DNA from: DASQYE01 sp035940775
GTDB taxonomy: Bacteria; Acidobacteriota; Blastocatellia; Pyrinomonadales; Pyrinomonadaceae
Assembly (NCBI GenBank): GCA_035940775.1
Contig: DASZEN010000017.1
Location: forward strand, 186,001 to 250,000
Reading direction: 5' to 3'
Length of the DNA: 64,000 nt
Shown one piece after another: positions 34,894 through 41,839 of this stretch. The notes beneath the pieces were generated by a model that was not told the DNA's origin, made no database searches, and was given only the letters and a program-made list of their open reading frames with translations. The first letter of the stretch is position 1, and each line of letters starts with the position of its first letter. A program made the translations under genes and the position numbers.

Positions 34894-35403
34894 ATCCGCC
34901 GCGCGCCTCTGAAGAGCCTCGATCTTATCCTGGTGCTCTTCGACAAACCACTCATTTAATAAAGGCAAATACTCCAACTGTAAGTTAAGCGGCAACTCAA
35001 AAAAGCTGGAGACTATCGTGCCACGACACAGAGGGCTGCCGCAGTTACATCGCCACACTATTCCACCGTGACAATCTATTATGTAGTCATAGGTGATTTC
35101 TTCGCCGGATTTAATCGGCTTTCGAGCGACGACATGCCGGATACCATTGATGGTTTTGACAAAGGTATTAGGATCGCAACATGAGTTAATGTGACGCTCA
35201 GGCGACCGCATGAGAACAGTTTTGCCCGCCGCAATATAATCACAGTAGTAGGAGTATTCGCCCAATTCCGGGCGCAATGGATGTGCAGCATCAACAATGC
35301 GTGAGTCATCAATGGTCAGGATAATGTCGCCTTCGGCAAAATCGCGCTTGGCGAAGACGCCGAGGCCATGAATGTTCGACTCAGCTACGACTATGTTGGC
35401 CAT
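34888..35403 (-). CDS. SET-domain protein (cassette gene)
   Basis: 171 residues from the ATG at 35403. SET-type lysine methyltransferase fold: NIHGLGVFAKRDFAEGDII at the start, HINSCCDPNTFV (the NHSCxPN-like SAM motif), GEEITYDYI and a post-SET-like CNCGSPLCRG at the end. Likely a small protein-lysine methyltransferase; target unknown. The ATG lies only 17 nt inside the cassette boundary and no Shine-Dalgarno fits. A longer frame upstream would run through the attC site and is rejected. Confidence 0.85.
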   Translation of the reverse strand: MANIVVAESNIHGLGVFAKRDFAEGDIILTIDDSRIVDAAHPLRPELGEYSYYCDYIAAGKTVLMRSPERHINSCCDPNTFVKTINGIRHVVARKPIKSGEEITYDYIIDCHGGIVWRCNCGSPLCRGTIVSSFFELPLNLQLEYLPLLNEWFVEEHQDKIEALQRRAADA

Positions 35404-35414
35404 AGATTTCGGAT

Positions 35415-35523
35415 GCCCAACGCCCGAATTAACCCGCCCGCGCGAGCAGCACACAACCGAGATTCTATCAGACAAGGATGAAAGGGAAGCTATCGCGGGG
35501 TCGGGTTTAATGAGTTGTCAGGT
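35415..35523 (-). repeat. attC site of the TIR cassette
   Basis: 109 bp. R' GTTGGGC is perfect; R'' ACCTGAC matches 6 of 7. Inner arms GAATTAACCCGCC and CGGGTTTAATGAG (plus strand) pair. Located 145 bp past the stop of the TIR gene. Confidence 0.85.
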
Positions 35524-35667
35524 GCGCCTTTTAGTAATCCGCTTTCAAAATGGCACCCCGTTCGACTCGGGATGTCGTGCGTTGTCTTCAGGTGATGTTG
35601 ATGTGTTTAAAGTGAGTGTGAGATTCTTTATGCTTCCAGCCACGTAGGCACGACGCAAAGAAGTCTT

Positions 35668-37362
35668 TTATTTCAAAAGGCCCTCCAAACGGGCGATCAG
35701 GGGGCTGAGGCCCTCCGGATCATTCGCCTCATTGCGGCGCGCGGCGTCCAGGAGCATATGAAAGTACTTTCTGTCACCGCCGCCAGCCAGGTACCGCTCC
35801 ATCTCGTCAATGATTTTGTCAATCCAGTAAGCGCGCTGGTCTTGCACGTCGTGTGTCTTTCGATAGTTAGCTAGATATTCGAGGTAGCCGCTGAGATATC
35901 GAAGCATCTTCATGCCCGGCTGCATGTCCGTGGCTGCGTCTCCCGGCAGCCGGTTAACTGTCTCCTCGTGGATAAACTGCGCGAGTTTCGCCAGCCCCGT
36001 CCCGTAATGATGAAAGTCTATGCCGAGGAACTTCGAGAGCGGCCCAGACAAAGGCGGACAAGATTTTCCCTGATCGGTGTACAGGTTGATGCACGGGATG
36101 ACGCGCAAACCCAGATCAAGACACGTCCTGATCTCTGCACTCACGCTATTTGACCGTTGCGCATCATCGGACCAAATCACCAGAACAAGATCCATCTCCC
36201 GAAGGGCGTTATCGATGGTTTCCTGGATCGGGTCTCCGGGGCGAAGATTGCGGTAGTCTATCCAGGACATGTCGGCGAATTCCTCAAGATCGCGCGCCAG
36301 ACGGTCAGCGAACTGCTTATCCATCCAGGAGTGACTGATGAAGACTTTATATAGAGCTGCGTCGCCTCTCTGTCTCTCCTTTCTTAGCTCACCTATTTTA
36401 GAGTCGGCGTTGCTCGTCACCGACGTTAACGCAGATTGTTCCTGCACATGCACGGGCAGAGTGGGCGTCGTGGCGGTGGCGGGGCCAATCTGAAGAGGAG
36501 GCATCTGCTTGCGCAACTGGTCAGACCAGACGGCCAACGTCCCTAGCGCCCCCAGGCGTCGTGATGCTTGCTGGAGCGCATGCGACTGCTGCGGGGAGGG
36601 CCCACTGCTCGCCCCGGCCATGAACTGCGCATACTTATCTTCAAAGCTTGTTCCCCACGAGTCGTTTGAGCCGGGCGACGATTTCAACTGACTGATGTTC
36701 TGCTCTTCTGTATTGATGAGTTGGGTTAAGACTAATGTGAAGCCGAAGTATGCATGGTCGTCCATCCCCTGCACTTTGACCCGAAGTTCTTGTAGCGCCT
36801 GGTCCTCAGACTTGGTCAGAAGCCCCTCTATGAAGGCACGGGTTTCAAGGTGAGCAGCGCCGAGGCTCAAGGCTTGTTTCGCTTTATCTTTGAGCCAATT
36901 CCACATCTCTCCGCCGTCTTTGATTGCGGCCGAGTCTTCATCGGGCCGGGGAGGCGCAGATTCAGTCGCCGCGTTGCCATCAACTTCGTCATCAGATGGC
37001 GCTTCTAACAAAAACTTTTCGTTGCGAATCTGCGCGGGCGCTTCCAGCAACTTCTGGGAATCGTAGTGTTCGATTAGGCGGTCACGCCTTTTAAGACAGA
37101 AATTTACAAAGTGCTTTTCTTTTACGATAAGCCCGATTTCGGGTCTGCCTATTACTAGCACCTCGTAAACAGACCCCAGGACCTTAGTCATAATCTCGTC
37201 ATTTTGCACGGCGTCTTTAAAGCCCGGACCGACTCTTTCCGCGAGCAAAGTCGTAATCTTGGGTAGTTGTTGTTCGAGGAACACCGTGCCTTTGTCCTTA
37301 ACGAACAGGAGGTGTTTGTCCTCTGCGAGCTTTTTAACCTTGTCCTTGAATCTTGAGAGCAT
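35668..37362 (-). CDS. TIR-domain protein with novel N-terminal region (cassette gene)
   Basis: 564 residues from the ATG at 37362, which has AGGAG six bases upstream (a GTG ten codons earlier is weaker). TIR domain at about 337-460: YKVFISHSWMDKQFADRLARDL, WIDYRNLRPGDPI, VLVIWSDDAQRSNSVSAEI with a candidate catalytic Glu410, and VIPCINLY. The 330-residue N-terminal part (a lysine-rich helix, an acidic linker around 120-150, helical domain) has no family I recognise; the C-terminal ~100 residues are helical. TIR domains with this Glu cleave NAD+ in many bacterial defence systems. Single cassette gene. Confidence 0.85.
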   Translation of the reverse strand: MLSRFKDKVKKLAEDKHLLFVKDKGTVFLEQQLPKITTLLAERVGPGFKDAVQNDEIMTKVLGSVYEVLVIGRPEIGLIVKEKHFVNFCLKRRDRLIEHYDSQKLLEAPAQIRNEKFLLEAPSDDEVDGNAATESAPPRPDEDSAAIKDGGEMWNWLKDKAKQALSLGAAHLETRAFIEGLLTKSEDQALQELRVKVQGMDDHAYFGFTLVLTQLINTEEQNISQLKSSPGSNDSWGTSFEDKYAQFMAGASSGPSPQQSHALQQASRRLGALGTLAVWSDQLRKQMPPLQIGPATATTPTLPVHVQEQSALTSVTSNADSKIGELRKERQRGDAALYKVFISHSWMDKQFADRLARDLEEFADMSWIDYRNLRPGDPIQETIDNALREMDLVLVIWSDDAQRSNSVSAEIRTCLDLGLRVIPCINLYTDQGKSCPPLSGPLSKFLGIDFHHYGTGLAKLAQFIHEETVNRLPGDAATDMQPGMKMLRYLSGYLEYLANYRKTHDVQDQRAYWIDKIIDEMERYLAGGGDRKYFHMLLDAARRNEANDPEGLSPLIARLEGLLK

Positions 37363-37441
37363 CTCGAACTCCTTTCCCAGATTGCCATTCACTTAACAAC
37401 AGTTACCCCAGGCCACCCAAAGTTTCCGAGAACACACCAGC

Positions 37442-37550
37442 ACCTAACGCCCGAATTAACCCGCCCCGCGCGAGCAGCCTTCAACATTATCGCAGCGGAC
37501 AATGATGAAAGGAATGCTATCGCGGGGTCAGGTTCAATGAGTTGTTAGAC
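37442..37550 (-). repeat. attC site of the exported Cys-rich protein cassette
   Basis: 109 bp. R' GTTAGGT and R'' GTCTAAC both match the consensus fully. Inner arms GAATTAACCCGCC and AGGTTCAATGAG pair. The gene upstream ends at 37582. Confidence 0.88.
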
Positions 37551-37581
37551 CGCGCCTTGCTCTAGTGCCTCTTCAAATTCG

Positions 37582-38160
37582 TCAATTGGAAACCGAGCCA
37601 TCGAAGGCGGCTATCAACTCGGATATATAGCTCTTGTTAATCTTAAAATTACATGCGTTGTGATCGGTACTGGTACTGTAACCATATTGAGCACTCCAGC
37701 ACCGACAGGCAGGGCTTGGCATTGGGTTAACTGCCGTATTCGGGGGAACGACTACGCAATTGCCTGCGCAACCTTTGACCTGAACGCATGTCACGACGTG
37801 AGGGCCAGTGGAATAACGGGCCGTACCTTCACCAACAGGCTCCAACTGTATAAATAATGTACTCGCGCCGTATTTTCTATCTTCAAGTCCGACCGCCAGG
37901 TAATTCACCTTTTCAAAAGTACGGATATCAATATCTCTTACAACCTCATTTTCGTCCACCTTCTTAAAGGCTTGCTGCATGGCTTCCATCAACCTGGGTT
38001 TTTCCATAGCAAATTCCAGTTTGTTATCTTTGTTAAGCACGACTATGACCGGTTTTTCCTTCGCCCCTTTTATCTGCCTGACCTGTGCCGTCACGCCGAT
38101 TGAAACCATAAGTATCGTCATCATTGCAAAGACGGCTTTAAGTAGATTTAAGTTTTTCAT
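37582..38160 (-). CDS. Exported Cys-rich protein of unknown function (first cassette)
   Basis: 192 residues. Signal peptide (NLLKAVFAMMTILMVSIGVTA). Mature N-terminal half is Lys/Glu-rich with AFKKVDENEVVRDID; C-terminal half has a Cys-rich patch (CVQVKGCAGNC, PACRCW, ACNF) suitable for disulfides. ATG preceded by AGGAGAAAAG, 31 nt from the cassette boundary at 38191. Visibly AT-richer than the flanking chromosome. No family recognised. Confidence 0.65.
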   Translation of the reverse strand: MKNLNLLKAVFAMMTILMVSIGVTAQVRQIKGAKEKPVIVVLNKDNKLEFAMEKPRLMEAMQQAFKKVDENEVVRDIDIRTFEKVNYLAVGLEDRKYGASTLFIQLEPVGEGTARYSTGPHVVTCVQVKGCAGNCVVVPPNTAVNPMPSPACRCWSAQYGYSTSTDHNACNFKINKSYISELIAAFDGSVSN

Positions 38161-38185
38161 CTTTTCTCCTGCGATTTTATCGTGA

Positions 38186-38248
38186 GGCTAACAACCCGCC
38201 GCCGGGTAATTAGCTGGTGGACTGCATCCACTTGCGTGAGAGTCAGGC
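38186..38248 (-). repeat. Short degenerate attC-like site at the array entrance
   Basis: Plus strand GGCTAAC...AACCCGCC at the left and GTCAGGC at the right (38242-38248) match the outer parts of the other sites, with a central hairpin GTGGA/TCCAC. At 63 bp it is much shorter and lacks the GAATTA arm. It marks the G|TTAGCC boundary of the first cassette; it could be a decayed attC or an attI remnant. Confidence 0.4.
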
Positions 38249-38680
38249 GCGGAAGCGAAGGCAGCGTGAGTCACGAGAGCTGAGCCTGGATAGAGCAATA
38301 CTCATACCAGTCACAGGGTCATGCATATTCGATCTGTTTCAGTCTGGAAAAGGGAGCTTTAGTTTATGATGACGGTGCGAGGTGTCTACAAGTGAGGACA
38401 CTCTTAGACGGTGAGTGTGTACTTCTGTTGAATCCTACTTCAAGGCTTTCCCCTTACTCGCATTTTAAGAAGAGAGCCGCCCGCAGCGTGCCGTGTGGGC
38501 GTTGCTTGCAGACTCTCAAACGCAAGCGCGCGATGTAGAGAGATGCCAGCCGTTCAACCATGCGGCTCGCGCGGCGTGCAGATGGGTAAAGCCGGTTTTT
38601 CTCCCGCGTCCGACTGCATGAAAGCTGCGGCGGTCAGGCGCGGGAGACTTCCGTTTAGCTTTTCGTCAAGGAAAGCGCGG
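38249..38680. other. Gene-free region beyond the cassette array
   Basis: 432 bp where an integrase gene would be expected if the array were complete. No tyrosine-recombinase-like frame or other coding sequence is seen. Confidence 0.5.
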
Positions 38681-38902
38681 TTAATCTTTTTTTCCGCCGA
38701 GCATACTGCCTAAATCACCGATCACGTTTCCGGCCATGTCGGCGACGCCGCCGCCGACGTTGGTGGTCACGTTCTCTATTTGACCCGCTATCGAGGCGGG
38801 CAGTCTCTCCTGCAAAAATCCCATCACGGTATTGACTGCCGTGCGCGCCTTGTCCTCCGGAATACCGGCGCGTTCGGCGACCTGTTTGATTAATTCATCC
38901 AT
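38681..38902 (-). CDS. Small helical protein, DUF2267/DUF2780-like
   Basis: 73 residues from the ATG at 38902, which has AGGAG upstream; the open frame further up overlaps the next gene and is rejected. Helix-rich start (DELIKQVAERAGIPEDKARTAVNTVMGFLQERLP) typical of small stress-linked bacterial proteins, followed by a Gly-rich tail (NVGGGVADMAGNVIGDLGSMLGG). Function unknown. Confidence 0.65.
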   Translation of the reverse strand: MDELIKQVAERAGIPEDKARTAVNTVMGFLQERLPASIAGQIENVTTNVGGGVADMAGNVIGDLGSMLGGKKD

Positions 38903-38982
38903 TGCCTTTGTTCTCCTCTGTGTAGATGTTTTGAGTACGGTTGCGGCCCGTGTGAGAGCCTCCCAGACAGCGCCGCCGCAGC

Positions 38983-39258
38983 TTAAATGAAGACGACCGA
39001 TTGCGAGTTGGGAATCTCGAAGCGCCTGCGACAGCGTACGTTTTTGCACGCCAGCATATCGTCAATCCGCACCATGTAGTTGCGTGATTTATTGAAGCGC
39101 GCGCGATCCTGTTCGTTCGCGCCGCGCGGCAGAGCAGGCTTCTTCGTTCGCGTGAGCCAGCGCACCTCGTATTCGGCGCGCTCGCGGCAGTGCGGGCAAC
39201 TATAGGTCGCGCGCTTTGTTTCCTGTCGTTCGTTAAAGAAATCGCGTTCTTGCAGCAT
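38983..39258 (-). CDS. Small Cys-containing (zinc finger-like) protein
   Basis: 91 residues. CPHC at about 21-24 and CKNVRC at about 71-76 form a likely zinc site; the region between is charged and helical. Separated by about 80 bp from the preceding small helical protein on the same strand. Family not recognised. Confidence 0.6.
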   Translation of the reverse strand: MLQERDFFNERQETKRATYSCPHCRERAEYEVRWLTRTKKPALPRGANEQDRARFNKSRNYMVRIDDMLACKNVRCRRRFEIPNSQSVVFI

Positions 39259-39359
39259 AATGAAGTAGTGTTTCCTGAAAAATGCCTTGTGCCTTAGTTA
39301 CCGAAATCCGCGCCGGGAGCGCGCCCGCGCTCTCTTTTCTGTCGTTGCGAGTTCGTCCG

Positions 39360-39638
39360 TCAGCTTTCGCGCGTCAAACCCTGCTCGCGTCGCCTGTGAC
39401 GCATGACTATGAATAATCCCGCCAGGCCGTTCAAGAGCATCAGGGCGTTGGTCACCACGAAGACCCAGTTATGAACGAGCCAGCTATAGAGCGTGAAGCC
39501 GCCCGAGGCCGTCAACTGTCCTATGAAAAGCCACTTCGAGACGCCCTCGCTCGTCCCCTCGTGCCATTGCTTGTAAACCTGCTTGGCGATGGTCAGCACC
39601 AGGACAAACGAGCTGAACCAGCCTATCGCTTCCGTCAT
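39360..39638 (-). CDS. SemiSWEET / PQ-loop small membrane protein
   Basis: 92 residues with three membrane helices, the size and topology of a bacterial SemiSWEET half-transporter. Helix 1 has IGWFSSFVLVLTIAKQVYKQW followed by the GTSEGVSKWLF loop, where PQ/AKQ-type motifs sit in the family; ends with a basic tail. Sugar transport by dimers is known for the family; substrate unknown. Confidence 0.75.
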   Translation of the reverse strand: MTEAIGWFSSFVLVLTIAKQVYKQWHEGTSEGVSKWLFIGQLTASGGFTLYSWLVHNWVFVVTNALMLLNGLAGLFIVMRHRRREQGLTRES

Positions 39639-39716
39639 GCGCTTTCCCCCGTGATCCGAAATTCGTAATGATGAATAGGGCGGCGCGGCCTTTTTTATAT
39701 AGAACCGCTTCTCACT

Positions 39717-40103
39717 TCATCCTTCATCATCGCGTATTCCTAATAGTCGCTCGACGGTCGCCAGCAGGCTTTCCGGGTCAATCGGCTTGGGCTCATAGGC
39801 GGTCGCGCCATGTGCGAGCGAAAAGGTCGCGTGGCCGCTGCCGAACCCAGTCGTCACCAGTATGGGTGTGTCGGCGATCTCCGGCGTATCGCGCACGCGG
39901 CGAACCAGGTAAACGCCGTCGGCTGCGGGCATGCTGATGTCCGTGATGATTAAGTCCGCGCGCTCTTCGACGGCTGCCGTATAGCCGCGAACGCCGTCCT
40001 CGGCCGTAACGACCCTGTACCCCCGGCGCTCAAGCGCCATGCGCATCAACTCGCGCGCCACATCGTCATCTTCGATGACCAGGATTTTCTTTTCGTCACT
40101 CAT
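39717..40103 (-). CDS. CheY-like response regulator receiver
   Basis: 128 residues, a lone receiver domain: acidic pocket EDDD near residues 11-14, phospho-acceptor Asp in LIITDISMPAADG (about 56), Thr/Ser switch in VTTGFG and Lys in AYEPKPID. No output domain and no kinase adjacent, so it probably relays to a partner elsewhere. Confidence 0.9.
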   Translation of the reverse strand: MSDEKKILVIEDDDVARELMRMALERRGYRVVTAEDGVRGYTAAVEERADLIITDISMPAADGVYLVRRVRDTPEIADTPILVTTGFGSGHATFSLAHGATAYEPKPIDPESLLATVERLLGIRDDEG

Positions 40104-40146
40104 CAGAGTACCGAAAGGATGAAGGGAGAGAGGCCCGCTTGAGCGA

Positions 40147-40521
40147 TCAATCCGGGCTCTCGTCCTTCAAGGTTTTAGTTTCCTCGACAGGGTTTTGCTC
40201 GCACAGCTCTCGCAGGAGTCGAAAGCTGTAGATGCCTGTCTCGTGGCCGTCGCTCCAGCGAAAAGTCAACGCGTAGCGCCCGACGATGGCGATGTCGTTG
40301 ATTACAAGCTCTTCGGGGACGGATTCGGGCGCAAGCACGCGCTGGCCCGTCCATTCATTGACGCACTGCGCGCAGGGACAGGCGCGCCTGAGTGCCGCCG
40401 CCTCGTAGCGGCACACGCGCTCGTCCGCCCACGTGATACGCAGCGCAGCGTCGCCCTCCTGCATGATCTCGCGCGGCTCAATCGCTGGCCCGCGTCTCTG
40501 CGTCATCTCGCTCATCGTCAT
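40147..40521 (-). CDS. DUF971 / GBBH-like N-terminal domain protein
   Basis: 124 residues from the ATG at 40521 (a second in-frame ATG two codons on). DUF971 pattern: LRITWADERVCRYEAAALRRACPCAQCVNEWTG, then ELVINDIAIVGRYALTFRWSDGHETGIYSF. The CPCAQC cluster suggests metal binding. These proteins are often linked to Fe-S or Mrp functions. Follows the YtxJ gene by 39 bp, probably one operon. Confidence 0.85.
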   Translation of the reverse strand: MTMSEMTQRRGPAIEPREIMQEGDAALRITWADERVCRYEAAALRRACPCAQCVNEWTGQRVLAPESVPEELVINDIAIVGRYALTFRWSDGHETGIYSFRLLRELCEQNPVEETKTLKDESPD

Positions 40522-40559
40522 TATCAACCGAACCGCCCGAAGCCATGCGCTTTCCGTTT

Positions 40560-40904
40560 TCAGGCGTACTGGCGAACCGCGTCCTCTACAGCATTGGCCC
40601 TGATGCTCCAATGCGAGGCGTTCCACACGGCCCGGCCGTTGCGCAGTATGATCGCCTGCGGTGATTCGTGCTGGATGCCCGTGCGCGCTTCGATCTCGCG
40701 TGAGATGTCGCGCGCTCCCTGGACGACGACCAGGGATATATCATTCGACACCTGCGACATCTCGGCATAGGCGGCGGCGCTGATCGGACACGTCGAGCTA
40801 TGCTTGAAGAGGATGACCGGCTCGTTGTGCGAGCGCGCGAGCAGGTCTTCCAGGGCTTTCGTATCAGCGACAGGAGTAAACCGATTTTTCATCGAGGTCA
40901 TCAT
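40560..40904 (-). CDS. ytxJ: YtxJ-type monothiol bacilliredoxin-like protein
   Basis: 114 residues from the ATG at 40904. Thioredoxin-fold YtxJ family: PVILFKHSSTCPISAAAYAEM with a single active-site Cys39 in TCPIS, then QHESPQAIILRNGRAVWNASHWSI. In Firmicutes these proteins remove bacillithiol from mixed disulfides, so this organism may make bacillithiol; no bsh genes are in the window to confirm it. Confidence 0.88.
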   Translation of the reverse strand: MMTSMKNRFTPVADTKALEDLLARSHNEPVILFKHSSTCPISAAAYAEMSQVSNDISLVVVQGARDISREIEARTGIQHESPQAIILRNGRAVWNASHWSIRANAVEDAVRQYA

Positions 40905-41004
40905 CGTCCTAAGAATTTTTATCACACGGAACATCTTCAGATATTAGCCTACCCGCCTCTTTAGGACAACGAGGGCCCGGCGGCGCGCCCTTTTCTCATG
41001 AAAA

Positions 41005-41038
41005 AGATGCGCCGCTTCCCATCGCTCGCGGCGCATCT
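41005..41038 (-). terminator. Intrinsic terminator after the lipoprotein gene
   Basis: Perfect 11-bp arms 41005-41015 and 41028-41038; A-run to the left gives a U-tract for leftward transcription. Confidence 0.75.
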
Positions 41039-41145
41039 CTCGGATATCGTTCTCGGAAAACCTGATACTGATAATTGATAAAGGTCAGGCGGCGGATTGC
41101 CGCGCCCCGGCACGGGAGCGCAGTCGCTGCCGCCGCCCGCTCTTT

Positions 41146-41661
41146 TTAGTGGCTGCTGTGGCCCGAAGAATCCTCCGAAGCGTTCGAGTTATCTTCGGAA
41201 CCGCCGCCAGCGGGCGCGTTTGAGCCTCCGCCAGCGACCGTGAAGGTGGCCGATTTCTTATCTATCTCTTTGCCCGCGTCGTCCGACATCACGACTTCTA
41301 CTTTGTAACGACCGGCGGCCCAGTTCTTCGCGGGGCCGGTGAAATTCAGAATGACGGGACGAGCGCCCGGCACGTCGAGCGAGGTTTCAAGTCCGGGAAC
41401 TACCTTGCCCGAATCCTGGCCCTGCACATCGTCGAAGAGCACGCGCGCCTTTACCTTGTGCTTATCGCTCGTGTTGGAAATCTGTGCGACGGCGTAAACC
41501 ACATCGCCCGGCTTAAACTCGTTGGTCTCGGTCTTGATGTCGGAATCTTTACCGAGCTTGAGACTGCTGATATTGGCGGTCGTGAAGCTGCCGCTACAGG
41601 CGAGTACGACGCCGAGCATCAGGCCCAATGCCAGAGCAAGATTCCATCTGTTGGTTCGCAT
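41146..41661 (-). CDS. Lipoprotein of unknown function
   Basis: 171 residues. Type II signal peptide with lipobox LACSG (Cys about 22). Mature domain of about 110 residues is strand-rich, with PGDVVYAVAQISNT, KVKARVLFDDVQGQDSGKVVPG and GRYKVEVVMSDDAGKEID, resembling an Ig-like/filamin fold. The tail is Gly/Ser/Asn/His-rich and disordered. Family not recognised by name. Confidence 0.75.
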   Translation of the reverse strand: MRTNRWNLALALGLMLGVVLACSGSFTTANISSLKLGKDSDIKTETNEFKPGDVVYAVAQISNTSDKHKVKARVLFDDVQGQDSGKVVPGLETSLDVPGARPVILNFTGPAKNWAAGRYKVEVVMSDDAGKEIDKKSATFTVAGGGSNAPAGGGSEDNSNASEDSSGHSSH

Positions 41662-41839
41662 TCCTGCATCTCCTTCGGTGACCTGCCGGAGCGGCAGGCC
41701 GTCAAATTAAGTTCGAGGTTGAAAGTTTAAGGCCCAAGCGGAAAGGCAGGGACGAGGGTCGCCGAGGATGAGGCATGAAAGAAGGGCTGTTCAACTTGAA
41801 TCAGCGCGCTTTCATCCCTCATCCCTCATCCATGCTTTT

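Larger units (their letters stand above)
30600..38248 (-). mobile_element. Integron gene-cassette array without visible integrase (CALIN)
   Basis: Six minus-strand genes, each followed at its 3' side by an attC-like site: five complete sites (32139-32247, 33675-33776, 34785-34893, 35415-35523, 37442-37550), a half-site at 30693-30715 and a short degenerate site at 38186-38248. Cut points at G|TTRRRY give cassettes of about 37448-38191, 35421-37447, 34791-35420, 33681-34790 and 32145-33680, plus the last from 32144 to about 30600. Four of the five full sites are 109 bp and closely alike, as in resident chromosomal arrays. No tyrosine recombinase gene lies at either end. Several cargo genes are visibly more AT-rich than the surrounding chromosome. 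Confidence 0.88.

Noticed and set aside
34888..35475. Longer SET protein starting at 35475
   Set aside because: The extra 24 codons would translate through the attC site and are not part of the SET fold.
30600..38248. Array read as an ordinary minus-strand operon with REP-type repeats
   Set aside because: Genes are unrelated, spaced by more than 100 bp, and each repeat has paired RYYYAAC/GTTRRRY ends in one fixed orientation.
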